64,000 bases of DNA from Pseudomonas sp. C1C7 (GCF_013359595.1 NZ_JABFMP010000003.1:1-64000), one strand, 5' to 3'. Shown: positions 1-9,621, counted from the first letter of the stretch. Made by a program: numbers and translations. The notes: generated by a model from the letters alone, not told the origin.

Positions 1-6
1 CGCTGC

Positions 7-12
7 TGTCAA
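7..12 (-). promoter_or_regulatory. Probable -35 box of a second rRNA-type promoter (P2), cut by the window edge
   Basis: On the minus strand TTGACA is followed by GCAGCG and then the window ends, so the -10 box is not visible. The arrangement, with a strong promoter about 120 bases upstream and no open frame between, resembles tandem promoters of a Pseudomonas rRNA operon. The 16S gene would lie outside the window to the left. This is inference from promoter style and memory of rrn leaders. Confidence 0.5.
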
Positions 13-129
13 CACCTCTTTTTCAACTCCCTGCGGGCTTCGATGAACTGAAGCCGTCACCGTCGAAACTTACTTAACTCGTTGATTACCAAGGAGTTTT
101 CCGTTTCGACTGCGCCGGAAGTGGGGCGA

Positions 130-157
130 ATTATAGAGATCTGAAATCTGCCGTCAA
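130..157 (-). promoter_or_regulatory. Strong sigma70 promoter, probable rRNA operon P1
   Basis: Read on the minus strand, a TTGACG -35 box (157-152) is separated by 16 bases from a perfect TATAAT -10 box (135-130), followed by a GC-rich discriminator TCGCCCC. A near-consensus promoter with a GC-rich discriminator is typical of stringently controlled stable-RNA promoters. It points left, away from the CoA-transferase gene, and no protein-coding frame follows within the window. Confidence 0.7.
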
Positions 158-207
158 CAGTTAATTTCAGTTTTCTTTCAATAAGTTACAGGCGGTAGAA
201 AACAGCC

Positions 208-233
208 TGCTCCTCCTTCAATAAGGAGGAGCA
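208..233 (-). terminator. Hairpin terminator after the gcdH/CoA-transferase operon
   Basis: Perfect 11-base arms (208-218 and 223-233) enclose a CAAT loop. On the minus strand the hairpin follows the CoA-transferase stop by about 30 bases and is followed by a short T-containing run (GGCTGTTTTC). It separates that operon from the rRNA-type promoters at the left edge. Confidence 0.6.
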
Positions 234-263
234 AACTCAGTCTTTCTATATAGAAGGGAAACC

Positions 264-1484
264 TCAGAGCACGCCAGACTCTTTGAACGCCGCGACCGCC
301 CCAGCATCCAGCCCCAGCACCCGCTGCAGAATCTCCAGCGTATGCTCGCCCAACAGCGGAGGAGCACGACGGTACTCAACCGGCGTCTCGGACAATCGAA
401 TCGGACTCGCCACCTGAGGCACCGCCCCAGCCAAAGCATGCGGCAACTCGATCGCCAAACCACGCGCCTTGACCTGAGGATCGGCAAACATCTGCGCCAG
501 GTCATTGATAGGGCCGCACGGCACACCCGCCTGTTCCAGCTGTGCCACCCACTCAGCCGTGGTCTTGAAAACCGTCGCCTGACGGATCAGCGGAATCAGC
601 ACCGCCCTGTTCGCCACCCGCAGCTTATTGGTCACAAACCGCGGATCGTCCGCCCACTGAGGCTGCCCGGCGACTTCCGCGAACTTGCGGAACTGCCCGT
701 CATTACCCACAGTAAGGATGAAGTCGCCATCGGCCGTAGGAAAATCCTGATAAGGCACGATATTCGGATGAGCATTGCCCAGACGCTTGGGAGCATTGCC
801 CGTGGTCAGGTAGTTCATCGCCTGGTTAGCCAGGCACGCCACCTGAACATCCAGCAATGCCATATCTATATGTTGCCCACCACCCACCTGATTGCGATGC
901 GCAAGCGCGGCCAGGATCGCGACGGTCGAATACAGCCCCGTCAGAATGTCGGTCAGCGCCACCCCGACCTTCACCGGCCCCGCGCCCTCATCGCCCTCAG
1001 GCCGCCCGGTGAGGCTCATGAGGCCGCCCAGCCCCTGGATCATGAAGTCATAACCCGCGCGCTTGGCATAAGGACCGGTCTGGCCGAATCCGGTGATCGA
1101 GCAGTAGATCAGATCCGGATTGATTGCCTTCAGCGACTCGTAGTCCAGCCCATAAGCCGCCAGCCCGCCGACCTTGAAGTTCTCGATCAGGATATCGGAC
1201 TTGGCCGCCAGATCACGCACCAGCTTCTGCCCTTCCGGGCGCGTGAAGTCGATGGTCACCGATTGCTTGTTGCGATTGGCCGACAGGTAATAGGCGGCCT
1301 CGCTGGTGTTTTCGCCATAGGCGTCTTTAAGGAAAGGCGGACCCCAGGCGCGCGTGTCATCGCCATTGCCCGGACGCTCGACCTTGATCACTTCAGCGCC
1401 AAGGTCCGCAAGAATCTGTCCGGACCACGGCCCGGCCAGTACCCGCGATAAATCCAGTACCCGCAGATGCGAAAGCGCGCCCAT
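264..1484 (-). CDS. CaiB/BaiF family (family III) CoA-transferase, glutarate pathway
   Basis: A 406-residue family III CoA-transferase. The N-terminal Rossmann part carries LRVLDLSRVLAGPW and LGAEVIKVERP, both usual for the family. The aspartate at about residue 179, in VALTDILTG, matches the residue that forms the aspartyl-CoA anhydride in formyl-CoA transferase. It lies 12 bases downstream of gcdH on the same strand, so the two are probably cotranscribed. In pseudomonads this pair acts in lysine/glutarate catabolism, where the transferase would activate glutarate with CoA from another acyl-CoA before GcdH acts. The substrate is inferred from the neighbourhood, not from the sequence. Confidence 0.88.
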   Translation of the reverse strand: MGALSHLRVLDLSRVLAGPWSGQILADLGAEVIKVERPGNGDDTRAWGPPFLKDAYGENTSEAAYYLSANRNKQSVTIDFTRPEGQKLVRDLAAKSDILIENFKVGGLAAYGLDYESLKAINPDLIYCSITGFGQTGPYAKRAGYDFMIQGLGGLMSLTGRPEGDEGAGPVKVGVALTDILTGLYSTVAILAALAHRNQVGGGQHIDMALLDVQVACLANQAMNYLTTGNAPKRLGNAHPNIVPYQDFPTADGDFILTVGNDGQFRKFAEVAGQPQWADDPRFVTNKLRVANRAVLIPLIRQATVFKTTAEWVAQLEQAGVPCGPINDLAQMFADPQVKARGLAIELPHALAGAVPQVASPIRLSETPVEYRRAPPLLGEHTLEILQRVLGLDAGAVAAFKESGVL

Positions 1485-1496
1485 GGCGTTCTCCTG

Positions 1497-2678
1497 TTAG
1501 TAGAACGCCTGAAGGCCGGTCTGCGCGCGACCGAGGATCAACGCGTGGACGTCATGGGTACCTTCATAGGTATTGACCACCTCCAGGTTGACCAGGTGGC
1601 GAGCAACGCCGAACTCGTCCGAGATACCGTTACCGCCCAGCATGTCACGGGCCATGCGCGCGATATCCAGGGACTTGCCGCAGGAGTTGCGCTTCATCAT
1701 CGAAGTGATTTCAACCGCAGCAGTACCTTCGTCTTTCATGCGACCCAGACGCAGGCAGCCTTGCAGCGCCATGGTGATCTCGGTCTGCATATCGGCCAGT
1801 TTCTTCTGGATCAGCTGGGTGGCAGCCAATGGACGGCCGAACTGCTGACGATCCAGGGTGTACTGGCGAGCGGTGTGCCAGCAGAACTCGGCAGCACCCA
1901 GCGCGCCCCAGGAAATGCCGTAACGTGCCGAGTTGAGGCAGGTGAATGGACCTTTCAGGCCGCGAACATCCGGGAAGATGTTCTCTTCAGGCACAAACAC
2001 GTTATCCATGACGATCTCGCCGGTGATCGACGCACGAAGGCCGACCTTGCCGTGAATCGCCGGAGCGCTCAGGCCTTTCCAGCCTTTCTCCAGAACGAAA
2101 CCACGGATGTCGCCCGCGTCGTCCTTGCCCCAGACCACGAACACATCGGCGATCGGGCTGTTGGTGATCCACATTTTGCTGCCGGTCAGGCTGTAGCCGC
2201 CTTCCACTTTGCGTGCACGGGTAATCATCGCGCCCGGATCGGAACCGTGGTTAGGCTCGGTCAGACCAAAGCAACCGATCCACTCACCCGACGCCAGCTT
2301 CGGCAGGTATTTCTGCTTCTGCGCTTCGGTACCGAATTCGTTGATGGGCACCATCACCAGCGAGGACTGCACGCTCATCATCGAGCGGTAGCCGGAGTCG
2401 ATACGCTCGACCTCACGGGCGATCAGGCCATAGCTGACGTAGTTCAGGCCACTGCCGCCGTACTGCTCGGGAATGGTCGCGCCCAACAGGCCCACTTCGC
2501 CCATTTCGCGGAAGATCGCAGGGTCGGTCTTTTCGTGACGGAACGCTTCGAGAATGCGCGGCGCGAGGCTTTGCTGGGCGAACTGAGCGGCGGTGTCGCG
2601 GATCATGCGCTCTTCTTCGGTGAGCTGTTGATCCAGCAGCAGGGGATCGATCCAGTTGAAGCTAGCTTTACCGGCCAT
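1497..2678 (-). CDS. gcdH: Glutaryl-CoA dehydrogenase
   Basis: A 393-residue acyl-CoA dehydrogenase that oxidises and decarboxylates glutaryl-CoA to crotonyl-CoA with FAD. It has the expected helical N-terminal domain, the beta-barrel segment [14 protein letters not shown], and the C-terminal [16 protein letters not shown] motif whose glutamate (about residue 372) is the catalytic base in glutaryl-CoA dehydrogenases. Length fits the family. It is the first gene of an operon with the CoA-transferase and is divergent from a LysR gene that is the likely regulator. Confidence 0.95.
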   Translation of the reverse strand: MAGKASFNWIDPLLLDQQLTEEERMIRDTAAQFAQQSLAPRILEAFRHEKTDPAIFREMGEVGLLGATIPEQYGGSGLNYVSYGLIAREVERIDSGYRSMMSVQSSLVMVPINEFGTEAQKQKYLPKLASGEWIGCFGLTEPNHGSDPGAMITRARKVEGGYSLTGSKMWITNSPIADVFVVWGKDDAGDIRGFVLEKGWKGLSAPAIHGKVGLRASITGEIVMDNVFVPEENIFPDVRGLKGPFTCLNSARYGISWGALGAAEFCWHTARQYTLDRQQFGRPLAATQLIQKKLADMQTEITMALQGCLRLGRMKDEGTAAVEITSMMKRNSCGKSLDIARMARDMLGGNGISDEFGVARHLVNLEVVNTYEGTHDVHALILGRAQTGLQAFY

Positions 2679-2836
2679 GAGTGTGTCCTCTCGAAACGGG
2701 TCAAATTACGTGGGATTGATCCTAGGCCGGGTTCGCCATCCGGGCAAACGAGGATTTCGCATACTGTTGTGCTAATTTCTCACTCCGAAACGTCGCAAAC
2801 CGCAAATTGTGCGATGTATTAGTGAGGTTGACGTAC

Positions 2837-3736
2837 ATGCGCAGAAAGATCCCCAGCACGACCGCCCTGATCAGCTTCGAAGCGGCCGCGCGCCACGAGA
2901 GCTTCACCAAGGCGGCGCAGGAGTTGTCCCTGACCCAGGGAGCGATTTGCCGACAGATCGCCAGCCTAGAGGAGTTTCTCAACGTAGAGCTGTTCCGACG
3001 CTCACGGCGCGGAGTGAAACTGACGGAAGCCGGCCTCTCCTACAGCCGCCGGGTGGCGACCCAACTTGATGCGGTCGAGCGGGACACCCTGTCAGTCATG
3101 GGTCAGCAAGGTGCCAATGTGATCGAACTGGCTGTGGTTCCGACGTTCGGCACTCAATGGCTGCTGCCCCGACTTAAAGACTTCCAGCAAAAACACCCGG
3201 AAGTGACGGTCAACCTGACCAACCGTACTCGCCCTTTCCTGTTTGCCGACACTGACTTCGATGCTGCGATTTACTTCGGCGATGCAGACTGGTCAGGTAC
3301 ACAGTCCCATCGGTTAATGGATGAACACCCGCTTCCCGTTTGCAGCCCAAACCTGTTGGGGAAAAACACTCATCTGACCGCCGATGAAATCGCTGAATTA
3401 CCTCTATTGCAGCAAACCACCCGCCCCTATGCCTGGCGACATTGGTTTAACTCCCAGCGACTGAGTGTCCCTCGCGACATGACAGGACCACGCTACGAGC
3501 TATTCTCCATGCTCGCCCAGGCGGCCATGCACGACATGGGCATCGCCTTGATCCCACCGTTCCTGATTCAGCGTGAATTGGCCGAGAAAAGACTGGTAAT
3601 TGCCAACCCCCAGGCGCTCTCCAGCATCAAGGCGTATTACCTGATGATTCCCGAGCGAAAGGTCGAATCGGCGTCTTTGCGGGCTTTTCGGGATTGGCTG
3701 GTCAACCAGGCGCACAGCTACAGCATCGAAGAATAA
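2837..3736 (+). CDS. gcdR: LysR-family regulator of the glutaryl-CoA operon (GcdR-like)
   Basis: A 299-residue LysR-type regulator. The N-terminal winged helix covers about residues 4-63 (ALISFEAAARHESFTKAAQELSLTQGAICRQIASLE), followed by a substrate-binding domain. The start chosen is ATG 2837, preceded by GAGG; a GTG 30 bases upstream is also open but would add residues before the helix-turn-helix. It is divergent from gcdH across about 160 bases, the usual position for a LysR protein controlling its neighbour. The effector is probably glutarate or a related acid, from knowledge of GcdR in other pseudomonads. Confidence 0.85.
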   Translation: MRRKIPSTTALISFEAAARHESFTKAAQELSLTQGAICRQIASLEEFLNVELFRRSRRGVKLTEAGLSYSRRVATQLDAVERDTLSVMGQQGANVIELAVVPTFGTQWLLPRLKDFQQKHPEVTVNLTNRTRPFLFADTDFDAAIYFGDADWSGTQSHRLMDEHPLPVCSPNLLGKNTHLTADEIAELPLLQQTTRPYAWRHWFNSQRLSVPRDMTGPRYELFSMLAQAAMHDMGIALIPPFLIQRELAEKRLVIANPQALSSIKAYYLMIPERKVESASLRAFRDWLVNQAHSYSIEE

Positions 3737-4172
3737 AGGGCTTCAGGCGTTTGCTGACCTCGTAGTCAGCAAAATAAAAACCCTACAGATATAAGTATTT
3801 GTCGCATATTCGAAGACTGTATTCCCAAGCAGTACAAACGTCCCACAAGCGCCTGATTACATGGCTTTGAGCCTGTATTCAGGAGCGATGCAGCATCATT
3901 CATATGGCCGATGCGAAAAAACTTTATTTCTGGCAAAAATGCTCGAAAGGCACGCCCCGTAAGGGCTAGAACCGAATCGGTGCGACATTCGGTCACGGGA
4001 TGACTTGTAGTTAATTTTGCGTCACGCGCCATAATCCCTTGAAAGGGCACAAAGTTCGCCTGCAAAATGCCGCGCCCCGCCCAGATTCGGCGGGATCGTG
4101 CTGATCGGCCGCCCCAGCCGCACCATCCGTAGTGCATGGGTTTACTTAATAAGATCACGCAGGAGATTTGAC
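3737..4172. other. 436-base intergenic region before the pnt operon
   Basis: It holds an inverted repeat at 3750-3773 (arms TTTGCTGAC / GTCAGCAAA) just after the LysR stop, which may mark the transcript end although no T-run follows. The remainder must contain the pnt promoter, but I see no box strong enough to name. No convincing coding frame is present on either strand. Confidence 0.5.
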
Positions 4173-5294
4173 GTGCACATTGGTGTTCCTCTTGAGACCC
4201 AAACGGGTGAAACACGGGTTGCTGCTACCCCGGAAACCATTAAGAAGCTGATCAGCCAGGGCCATAAGGTCACTGTACAAAGCGGCGCCGGCATTAACGC
4301 CAGCGTTGTCGACAGTGCCTATGAAACGGCGGGCGCAACCATTGGCAGCGCCAATGATGCGTTTGGGGCCGAGCTGATTCTCAAAGTGGTTGCACCCAAC
4401 GACAACGAACTGGCGCTGATCAAGCGCGGCACCGTTGTGGTGGGGATGCTCAACCCGTTCAGCAATGAAACCATCGCCAAAATGGCCGAATGCGGCATTA
4501 CCGCGTTCGCGCTGGAGGCGGCCCCACGTACCTCCCGCGCCCAGAGTCTGGACGTACTGTCTTCCCAGGCCAACATCGCCGGCTACAAAGCCGTGCTGCT
4601 GGCCGCTCACTACTACCCTCGCTTCATGCCGATGCTGATGACGGCCGCGGGCACCGTGAAAGCGGCGCGCGTGCTGATTCTCGGTGCCGGCGTGGCTGGC
4701 CTGCAGGCGATCGCCACGGCCAAACGCCTGGGTGCAGTGATCGAAGCGTCCGACGTGCGTCCTGCGGTAAAAGAGCAGATCGAATCCCTCGGCGCCAAGT
4801 TCGTCGACGTGCCTTACGAGACCGATGAAGAGCGTGAATGCGCCGTCGGTGTCGGCGGTTACGCGCGCCCCATGCCGGCAAGCTGGATGCAGCGTCAGGC
4901 CGTGGCCGTGCACGAGCGCGCCAAGCAGGCTGACGTCGTCATCACCACCGCACTGATCCCGGGCCGCAAGGCACCGACGCTGTTGAGCGCCGAAACCGTG
5001 GCGCAGATGAAGCCTGGTTCGGTGGTCATCGACCTCGCCGCAGCCCAAGGCGGCAACTGCCCGCTGACGGTGGCGGATCAGGTGGTCGTCGAAAATGGCG
5101 TGACCATCGTTGGCCCGACCAACCTGGCCGGTGCGGTGGCCGCCGATGCTTCGGCGCTGTACGCCCGCAACCTGCTGGACTTCCTGAAACTGGTCTTCAC
5201 CAAGGAAGGCCAGTTCGAGATCAACCTCGAAGACGACATCGTCGCCGCGTGCCTGATGTGCCGCGATGGCCAAGTCATCCGCAAAAACGCCTAA
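4173..5294 (+). CDS. pntAA: NAD(P) transhydrogenase subunit alpha part 1 (soluble NAD(H)-binding domain)
   Basis: A 373-residue protein equal to domain I of proton-translocating transhydrogenase, which binds NAD(H) in the cytoplasm. It opens with HIGVPLETQTGETRVAATPE, and the Rossmann motif LGAGVAGLQAIATAKRLGA is followed by EASDVRP. The start is the GTG at 4173 because AGGAG lies 8 bases upstream and the protein then begins as in homologues. It heads a three-gene operon with pntAB and pntB. Pseudomonads commonly have this split-alpha arrangement. Confidence 0.93.
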   Translation: MHIGVPLETQTGETRVAATPETIKKLISQGHKVTVQSGAGINASVVDSAYETAGATIGSANDAFGAELILKVVAPNDNELALIKRGTVVVGMLNPFSNETIAKMAECGITAFALEAAPRTSRAQSLDVLSSQANIAGYKAVLLAAHYYPRFMPMLMTAAGTVKAARVLILGAGVAGLQAIATAKRLGAVIEASDVRPAVKEQIESLGAKFVDVPYETDEERECAVGVGGYARPMPASWMQRQAVAVHERAKQADVVITTALIPGRKAPTLLSAETVAQMKPGSVVIDLAAAQGGNCPLTVADQVVVENGVTIVGPTNLAGAVAADASALYARNLLDFLKLVFTKEGQFEINLEDDIVAACLMCRDGQVIRKNA

Positions 5295-5309
5295 GCAGGG
5301 ATTCAGACG

Positions 5310-5633
5310 ATGGAAGAGCTTATCTCCCCCGGTATCTACAACCTGATCATCTTCGTGCTGGCGATTTATGTCGGTTACCACGTGGTCTGGAACGTTACGC
5401 CCGCGCTGCACACGCCTTTGATGGCGGTGACCAACGCAATCTCTGCAATCGTGATCGTCGGCGCCATGCTGGCGGCCGCCCTGACCGTGACGCCGCTGGG
5501 CAAGATCATGGGCACCCTGGCCGTGGCACTGGCAGCGGTCAACGTGTTCGGTGGCTTCCTGGTCACCCGCCGCATGCTTGAGATGTTCAAGAAAAAAGCC
5601 CCGAAAGCCGCAAAAGAAGAGGCGCCGAAGTAA
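5310..5633 (+). CDS. pntAB: NAD(P) transhydrogenase subunit alpha part 2 (membrane segment)
   Basis: A 107-residue membrane protein with about three to four hydrophobic helices ([58 protein letters not shown]) and a lysine-rich tail. It supplies part of the proton channel of the transhydrogenase together with the N-terminal part of PntB. It lies 15 bases after pntAA, and its stop codon overlaps the pntB start by one base (TAATG), which indicates translational coupling. Confidence 0.93.
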   Translation: MEELISPGIYNLIIFVLAIYVGYHVVWNVTPALHTPLMAVTNAISAIVIVGAMLAAALTVTPLGKIMGTLAVALAAVNVFGGFLVTRRMLEMFKKKAPKAAKEEAPK

Positions 5634-7069
5634 TGAGCATGAACCTCGTAACGACGCTTTACCTGATCGCGTCGATCTGTTTCATCCAGGCCCTCAAGGG
5701 CTTGTCGCACCCGACTACGTCGCGTCGCGGCAACCTGTTCGGCATGCTCGGCATGGCGCTGGCGATCCTCACCACCATCGGCCTCATCTATAAGCTGGGC
5801 GCAGAGCTGGCTACAGCCGGCATCGGCTACGTGATCGTCGGCCTGCTGATCGGCGGTACCGCCGGTTCGATCATGGCCAAGCGCGTTGAAATGACCAAGA
5901 TGCCGGAACTGGTCGCCTTCATGCACAGCATGATCGGTATGGCGGCGGTGTTCATTGCCATCGCTGCCGTGGTCGAGCCGCAATCGCTGGGCATCGTCAA
6001 ACATCTGGGCGATTCGATTCCGGCGGGCAACCGTCTGGAGCTGTTCCTCGGCGCGGCCATTGGTGCAATCACTTTCTCCGGTTCCGTGATCGCCTTCGGC
6101 AAACTGTCGGGCAAGTACAAGTTCCGCCTGTTCCAGGGAGCTCCGGTACAGTTCGGCGGCCAGCACAAACTGAACCTGCTGCTGGGTCTGGCGACCCTGG
6201 CTTTGGGCGTGACCTTCATGGTCACCGGCAGCCTCACCGCTTTCGCACTGATGCTGGCCCTGGCCTTCGTCATGGGCGTGCTGATCATCATCCCGATCGG
6301 CGGCGCCGACATGCCGGTCGTGGTGTCGATGCTCAACAGCTACTCCGGCTGGGCGGCGGCAGGTATCGGCTTCTCGTTGAACAACTCGATGCTGATCATC
6401 GCGGGCTCGCTGGTAGGTTCTTCCGGTGCGATCCTCTCGTACATCATGTGCAAGGCGATGAACCGCTCCTTCTTTAATGTACTCCTCGGCGGTTTCGGCA
6501 ACAGCGCCGATGCGGGGGATGCTGGCGGTTCGAAAGAAGCCCGTCCGGTGAAATCCGGTTCGGCCGACGACGCAACATTCCTGCTGACCAACGCCGACAG
6601 CGTCGTCATCGTTCCGGGCTACGGCCTGGCGGTGGCCCGTGCACAGCACGCGTTGAAGGAACTGACCGAGAAGCTGACCCATCGCGGCGTGACCGTGAAG
6701 TACGCGATCCACCCGGTTGCTGGCCGTATGCCGGGCCACATGAACGTATTGCTGGCCGAGGCCGAAGTGCCTTACGACCAGGTGTTCGAGATGGAAGACA
6801 TCAACTCCGAGTTCGGCCAGGCCGACGTGGTACTGGTGCTCGGCGCCAACGACGTGGTCAACCCGGCCGCCAAGAACGATCCGAAATCGCCGATTGCCGG
6901 CATGCCGATTCTCGAAGCGTTCAAGGCCAAGACCATCATCGTCAACAAGCGCTCGATGGCCAGCGGCTATGCCGGTCTGGACAACGAATTGTTCTACCTG
7001 GACAAAACCATGATGGTGTTCGGCGACGCTAAAAAGGTCATCGAAGACATGGTGAAAGCTGTCGAGTAA
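5633..7069 (+). CDS. pntB: NAD(P) transhydrogenase subunit beta
   Basis: A 478-residue protein with many membrane helices over the first 280 or so residues (part of the proton channel) and a C-terminal NADP(H)-binding domain (SVVIVPGYGLAVARAQHALKEL, MPGHMNVLLAEA, VLVLGANDVVNPAA). It couples hydride transfer from NADH to NADP+ with proton re-entry across the inner membrane. It is the last gene of the operon and is followed at once by a strong terminator. Confidence 0.96.
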   Translation: MSMNLVTTLYLIASICFIQALKGLSHPTTSRRGNLFGMLGMALAILTTIGLIYKLGAELATAGIGYVIVGLLIGGTAGSIMAKRVEMTKMPELVAFMHSMIGMAAVFIAIAAVVEPQSLGIVKHLGDSIPAGNRLELFLGAAIGAITFSGSVIAFGKLSGKYKFRLFQGAPVQFGGQHKLNLLLGLATLALGVTFMVTGSLTAFALMLALAFVMGVLIIIPIGGADMPVVVSMLNSYSGWAAAGIGFSLNNSMLIIAGSLVGSSGAILSYIMCKAMNRSFFNVLLGGFGNSADAGDAGGSKEARPVKSGSADDATFLLTNADSVVIVPGYGLAVARAQHALKELTEKLTHRGVTVKYAIHPVAGRMPGHMNVLLAEAEVPYDQVFEMEDINSEFGQADVVLVLGANDVVNPAAKNDPKSPIAGMPILEAFKAKTIIVNKRSMASGYAGLDNELFYLDKTMMVFGDAKKVIEDMVKAVE

Positions 7070-7089
7070 CCCTCGATGCCTTGCGAAAA

Positions 7090-7118
7090 CGCCCCGACCC
7101 GTCGGGGCGTTTTTGTTT
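7090..7118 (+). terminator. Rho-independent terminator of pntAA-pntAB-pntB
   Basis: A nine-base stem (CGCCCCGAC / GTCGGGGCG) with a two-base gap is followed by TTTTTGTTT. It sits 20 bases after the pntB stop. Confidence 0.9.
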
Positions 7119-7283
7119 GCGCAAATCGTCGGACAAACCAGCGCTTTGTTACTGATCCGGTAATGGTGTTTTGCTTGAAAGACCCGGAATAGACGGCTCT
7201 TTTGCGACCTTGGTAGCGGGACAGGCCTGCGCGAAATTCAATAGACTGCGCTTCCTGCTACCCGTTACCCGAGATAACAATCC

Positions 7284-8777
7284 ATGTACCGTGACCGTAT
7301 TCGCCTGCCTTCGTTGTTGGATAAAGTGATGAGCGCCGCCGAGGCTGCCGCTCTGATTGAAGACGGCATGACCGTCGGCATGAGCGGCTTTACCCGTGCC
7401 GGCGAAGCCAAGGCCGTCCCCCACGCATTGGCCGAGCGAGCCAAGGTCACGCCGCTGAAGATCAGCCTGATGACCGGCGCCAGCCTGGGCAACGACCTGG
7501 ACAAGCAACTCACCGAAGCCGGCGTACTGTCGCGACGCATGCCCTTCCAGGTCGACAACACCCTGCGCAAGGCGATCAATGCCGGTGAAGTGATGTTCAT
7601 CGACCAGCACCTCTCGGAAACCGTGGAGCAACTGCGCAACCAGCAACTGAAGCTGCCGGACATCGCGGTCATCGAAGCCGTGGCCATTACCGAGCAGGGT
7701 CATATTGTGCCGACCACTTCCGTGGGCAACTCCGCCAGCTTCGCGATTTTCGCCAAACACGTGATCGTCGAGATCAACATGGCGCACAACCCGAACCTGG
7801 AAGGTCTGCACGACATCTATATCCCAACCTATCGTCCGACCCGCACTCCGATTCCACTGGTCAAGGTTGACGATCGCATCGGTAGCACCGCGATTCCGAT
7901 CCCGCCGGAAAAGATTGTCGCGATTGTGGTCACCCACCAGGCCGACTCGCCTTCCACTGTCTTGCCACCGGACGTCGACACCCAGGCCATCGCTGATCAT
8001 CTGATCGGCTTCTTCAAGCAGGAAGTGGACGCTGGGCGCATGACCAACAAGCTCGGGCCACTGCAGGCCGGCATTGGCACCATCGCAAACGCGGTGATGT
8101 GCGGACTGATCGATTCGCCTTTTGAAGATCTGACGATGTACTCCGAAGTGTTGCAGGACTCGACCTTCGACCTGATCGACGCCGGCAAGCTGAGCTTTGC
8201 TTCGGGCAGCTCGATCACCCTGTCGGGCCGGCGCACCGCTGAAGTGTTCGGCAATCTGGAACGCTACAAGGACAAACTGGTGCTGCGTCCGCAGGAAATC
8301 TCCAACCACCCCGAAGTCGTACGTCGCCTTGGCATCATCGGCATCAACACGGCGCTTGAGTTCGACATCTACGGCAACGTGAACTCCACCCACGTTTGCG
8401 GCACGCGGATGATGAACGGCATCGGCGGCTCGGGTGATTTTGCGCGCAACGCACACCTGGCAATCTTCGTGACCAAGTCGATCGCCAAGGGCGGCGCGAT
8501 TTCCAGCGTGGTGCCAATGGTCAGCCACGTCGACCATACCGAGCATGACGTCGACATTCTGGTGACCGAAGTCGGCCTGGCGGACCTGCGCGGCCTGGCC
8601 CCTCGCGAGCGCGCCCGGGCGATCATCGACAACTGTGTGCACCCGGATTTCCGCCAGGCGCTCAATGACTACTTCACCGCCGCCTGCGCCCTGGGTGGAC
8701 ACACGCCGCACATCCTGCGCGACGCCCTGAGTTGGCACATGAACCTGGAAGAAACCGGTCGCATGCTCGCCGTATAA
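7284..8777 (+). CDS. Acetyl-CoA hydrolase / succinyl-CoA:acetate CoA-transferase family enzyme
   Basis: A 497-residue family I CoA-transferase-type protein. It starts MYRDRIRLPSLLDKVMSAAEAA and has the glycine-rich MSGFTRAGEAKAVPHALAER early on. The segment ALEFDIYGNVNSTHVCG contains the glutamate expected to form the glutamyl-CoA thioester, followed by GIGGSGDFARNA. Family members either move CoA between succinate and acetate or hydrolyse acetyl-CoA; the close match to the transferase-type length and motifs favours succinyl-CoA:acetate CoA-transferase, which would help acetate use. It is a single-gene unit. Confidence 0.9.
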   Translation: MYRDRIRLPSLLDKVMSAAEAAALIEDGMTVGMSGFTRAGEAKAVPHALAERAKVTPLKISLMTGASLGNDLDKQLTEAGVLSRRMPFQVDNTLRKAINAGEVMFIDQHLSETVEQLRNQQLKLPDIAVIEAVAITEQGHIVPTTSVGNSASFAIFAKHVIVEINMAHNPNLEGLHDIYIPTYRPTRTPIPLVKVDDRIGSTAIPIPPEKIVAIVVTHQADSPSTVLPPDVDTQAIADHLIGFFKQEVDAGRMTNKLGPLQAGIGTIANAVMCGLIDSPFEDLTMYSEVLQDSTFDLIDAGKLSFASGSSITLSGRRTAEVFGNLERYKDKLVLRPQEISNHPEVVRRLGIIGINTALEFDIYGNVNSTHVCGTRMMNGIGGSGDFARNAHLAIFVTKSIAKGGAISSVVPMVSHVDHTEHDVDILVTEVGLADLRGLAPRERARAIIDNCVHPDFRQALNDYFTAACALGGHTPHILRDALSWHMNLEETGRMLAV

Positions 8778-9096
8778 GGAGACAAGGGAACAGCTGGCGC
8801 AAACACAGTTTCGCCAGCTTTCACTTCTCAGAGTCATTCTTGAAGAAAACTGTACTGCTGTACTGGTGTTTTCCTACAGAAAATCCCCACACTCACCGAC
8901 AAAAACTGAAAAATAGCACCATAATGATGCAGACAGGTACAGTTGCCTCAATTTGGACCAGTACACCCCCTATAAACAGTTAACTGAGCCCTCACAATAC
9001 AGATGAACTGTATCTACAGAGGCTAGGCAAACAAGAGGATCATGGGCACCAGTTAAGCCACTACCTAATCCCGCCATAAGCGGAAGGATGAAAACC
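8778..9096. other. 319-base intergenic region with repeated CTGTAC/GTACAG motifs
   Basis: No convincing gene is seen. CTGTAC occurs at 8850 and 8858, GTACAG at 8937 and CAGTAC at 8959, with AACTGTATC near 9006. A further CAGTACAG lies at 9430, beyond the next gene. These may be binding sites for a regulator of the DUF1127 gene. The region is noticeably AT-richer than its surroundings. Confidence 0.4.
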
Positions 9097-9312
9097 ATGG
9101 AACGTACACTCAGTTCCGATCTGTTCTTTCAAGACACTGCTGCAAAAACCCAGGCTTCCCTGCCTCTGCGCGTAATCGCCAACCTGATGCTGTGGCAACG
9201 CCGCATCTCCAGCCGCCACCAACTGGCTCGTCTGGATTCGCGTCTGCTGGCTGACGCCGGTATCAGCGAAGCACAGCGCTACGAAGAGCTGAGCAAGCCG
9301 TTCTGGCGCTAA
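9097..9312 (+). CDS. DUF1127 small protein
   Basis: A 71-residue basic protein. Its C-terminal half, QLARLDSRLLADAGISEAQRYEELSKPFWR, matches the DUF1127 pattern RLxxLDxRLLxDxGIS. ATG 9097 is taken as the start (MERTLSS), with AAGGATGAAAACC upstream; ATG 9088 in the same frame is possible and would add three residues. DUF1127 proteins are short and arginine-rich, and some alpha-proteobacterial members bind RNA or affect phosphate and carbon metabolism. No role can be assigned here. Confidence 0.8.
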   Translation: MERTLSSDLFFQDTAAKTQASLPLRVIANLMLWQRRISSRHQLARLDSRLLADAGISEAQRYEELSKPFWR

Positions 9313-9368
9313 GTAAGCGTCGCTGGCCCTGACCTCAAGGTCCACCGCCAGCAACCGAATTGAAAAAA

Positions 9369-9402
9369 CAAAGCCCGTCGTGGGAAACCACGACGGGCTT
9401 TG
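9369..9402 (+). terminator. Rho-independent terminator after the DUF1127 gene
   Basis: A perfect 15-base stem (CAAAGCCCGTCGTGG and its complement) with a GAAA tetraloop starts 56 bases after the stop. The following bases, TGTCGTTTC, are only moderately T-rich, and an A-run precedes the stem, so it could also act on the other strand. Confidence 0.8.
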
Positions 9403-9621
9403 TCGTTTCAGAGTTCAAAAAATCAGCACCAGTACAGTTTCATATAAATTCAATTACACCTGAACAGTTATACCGCTAGACTGATTGCGTCTTGACGCTG
9501 ATTCACATCAGCGGATTGTCGGGAACTCGTCCACGGGCCTACTATCAACCCAGGACTGTGGCGAAGCCTGTCCCAGACATTGCGCCACCCTTACCGTCGG
9601 CTTTACAGAGGAGTTACACCC

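Noticed and set aside
3766..4215. 149-codon minus-strand frame between the LysR gene and pntAA
   Set aside because: It has no ribosome-binding site or similarity to a known family and overlaps the pntAA start.
7149..8837. 562-codon open frame opposite the CoA-transferase-type gene
   Set aside because: It is an antisense shadow; the plus-strand gene has full family motifs.
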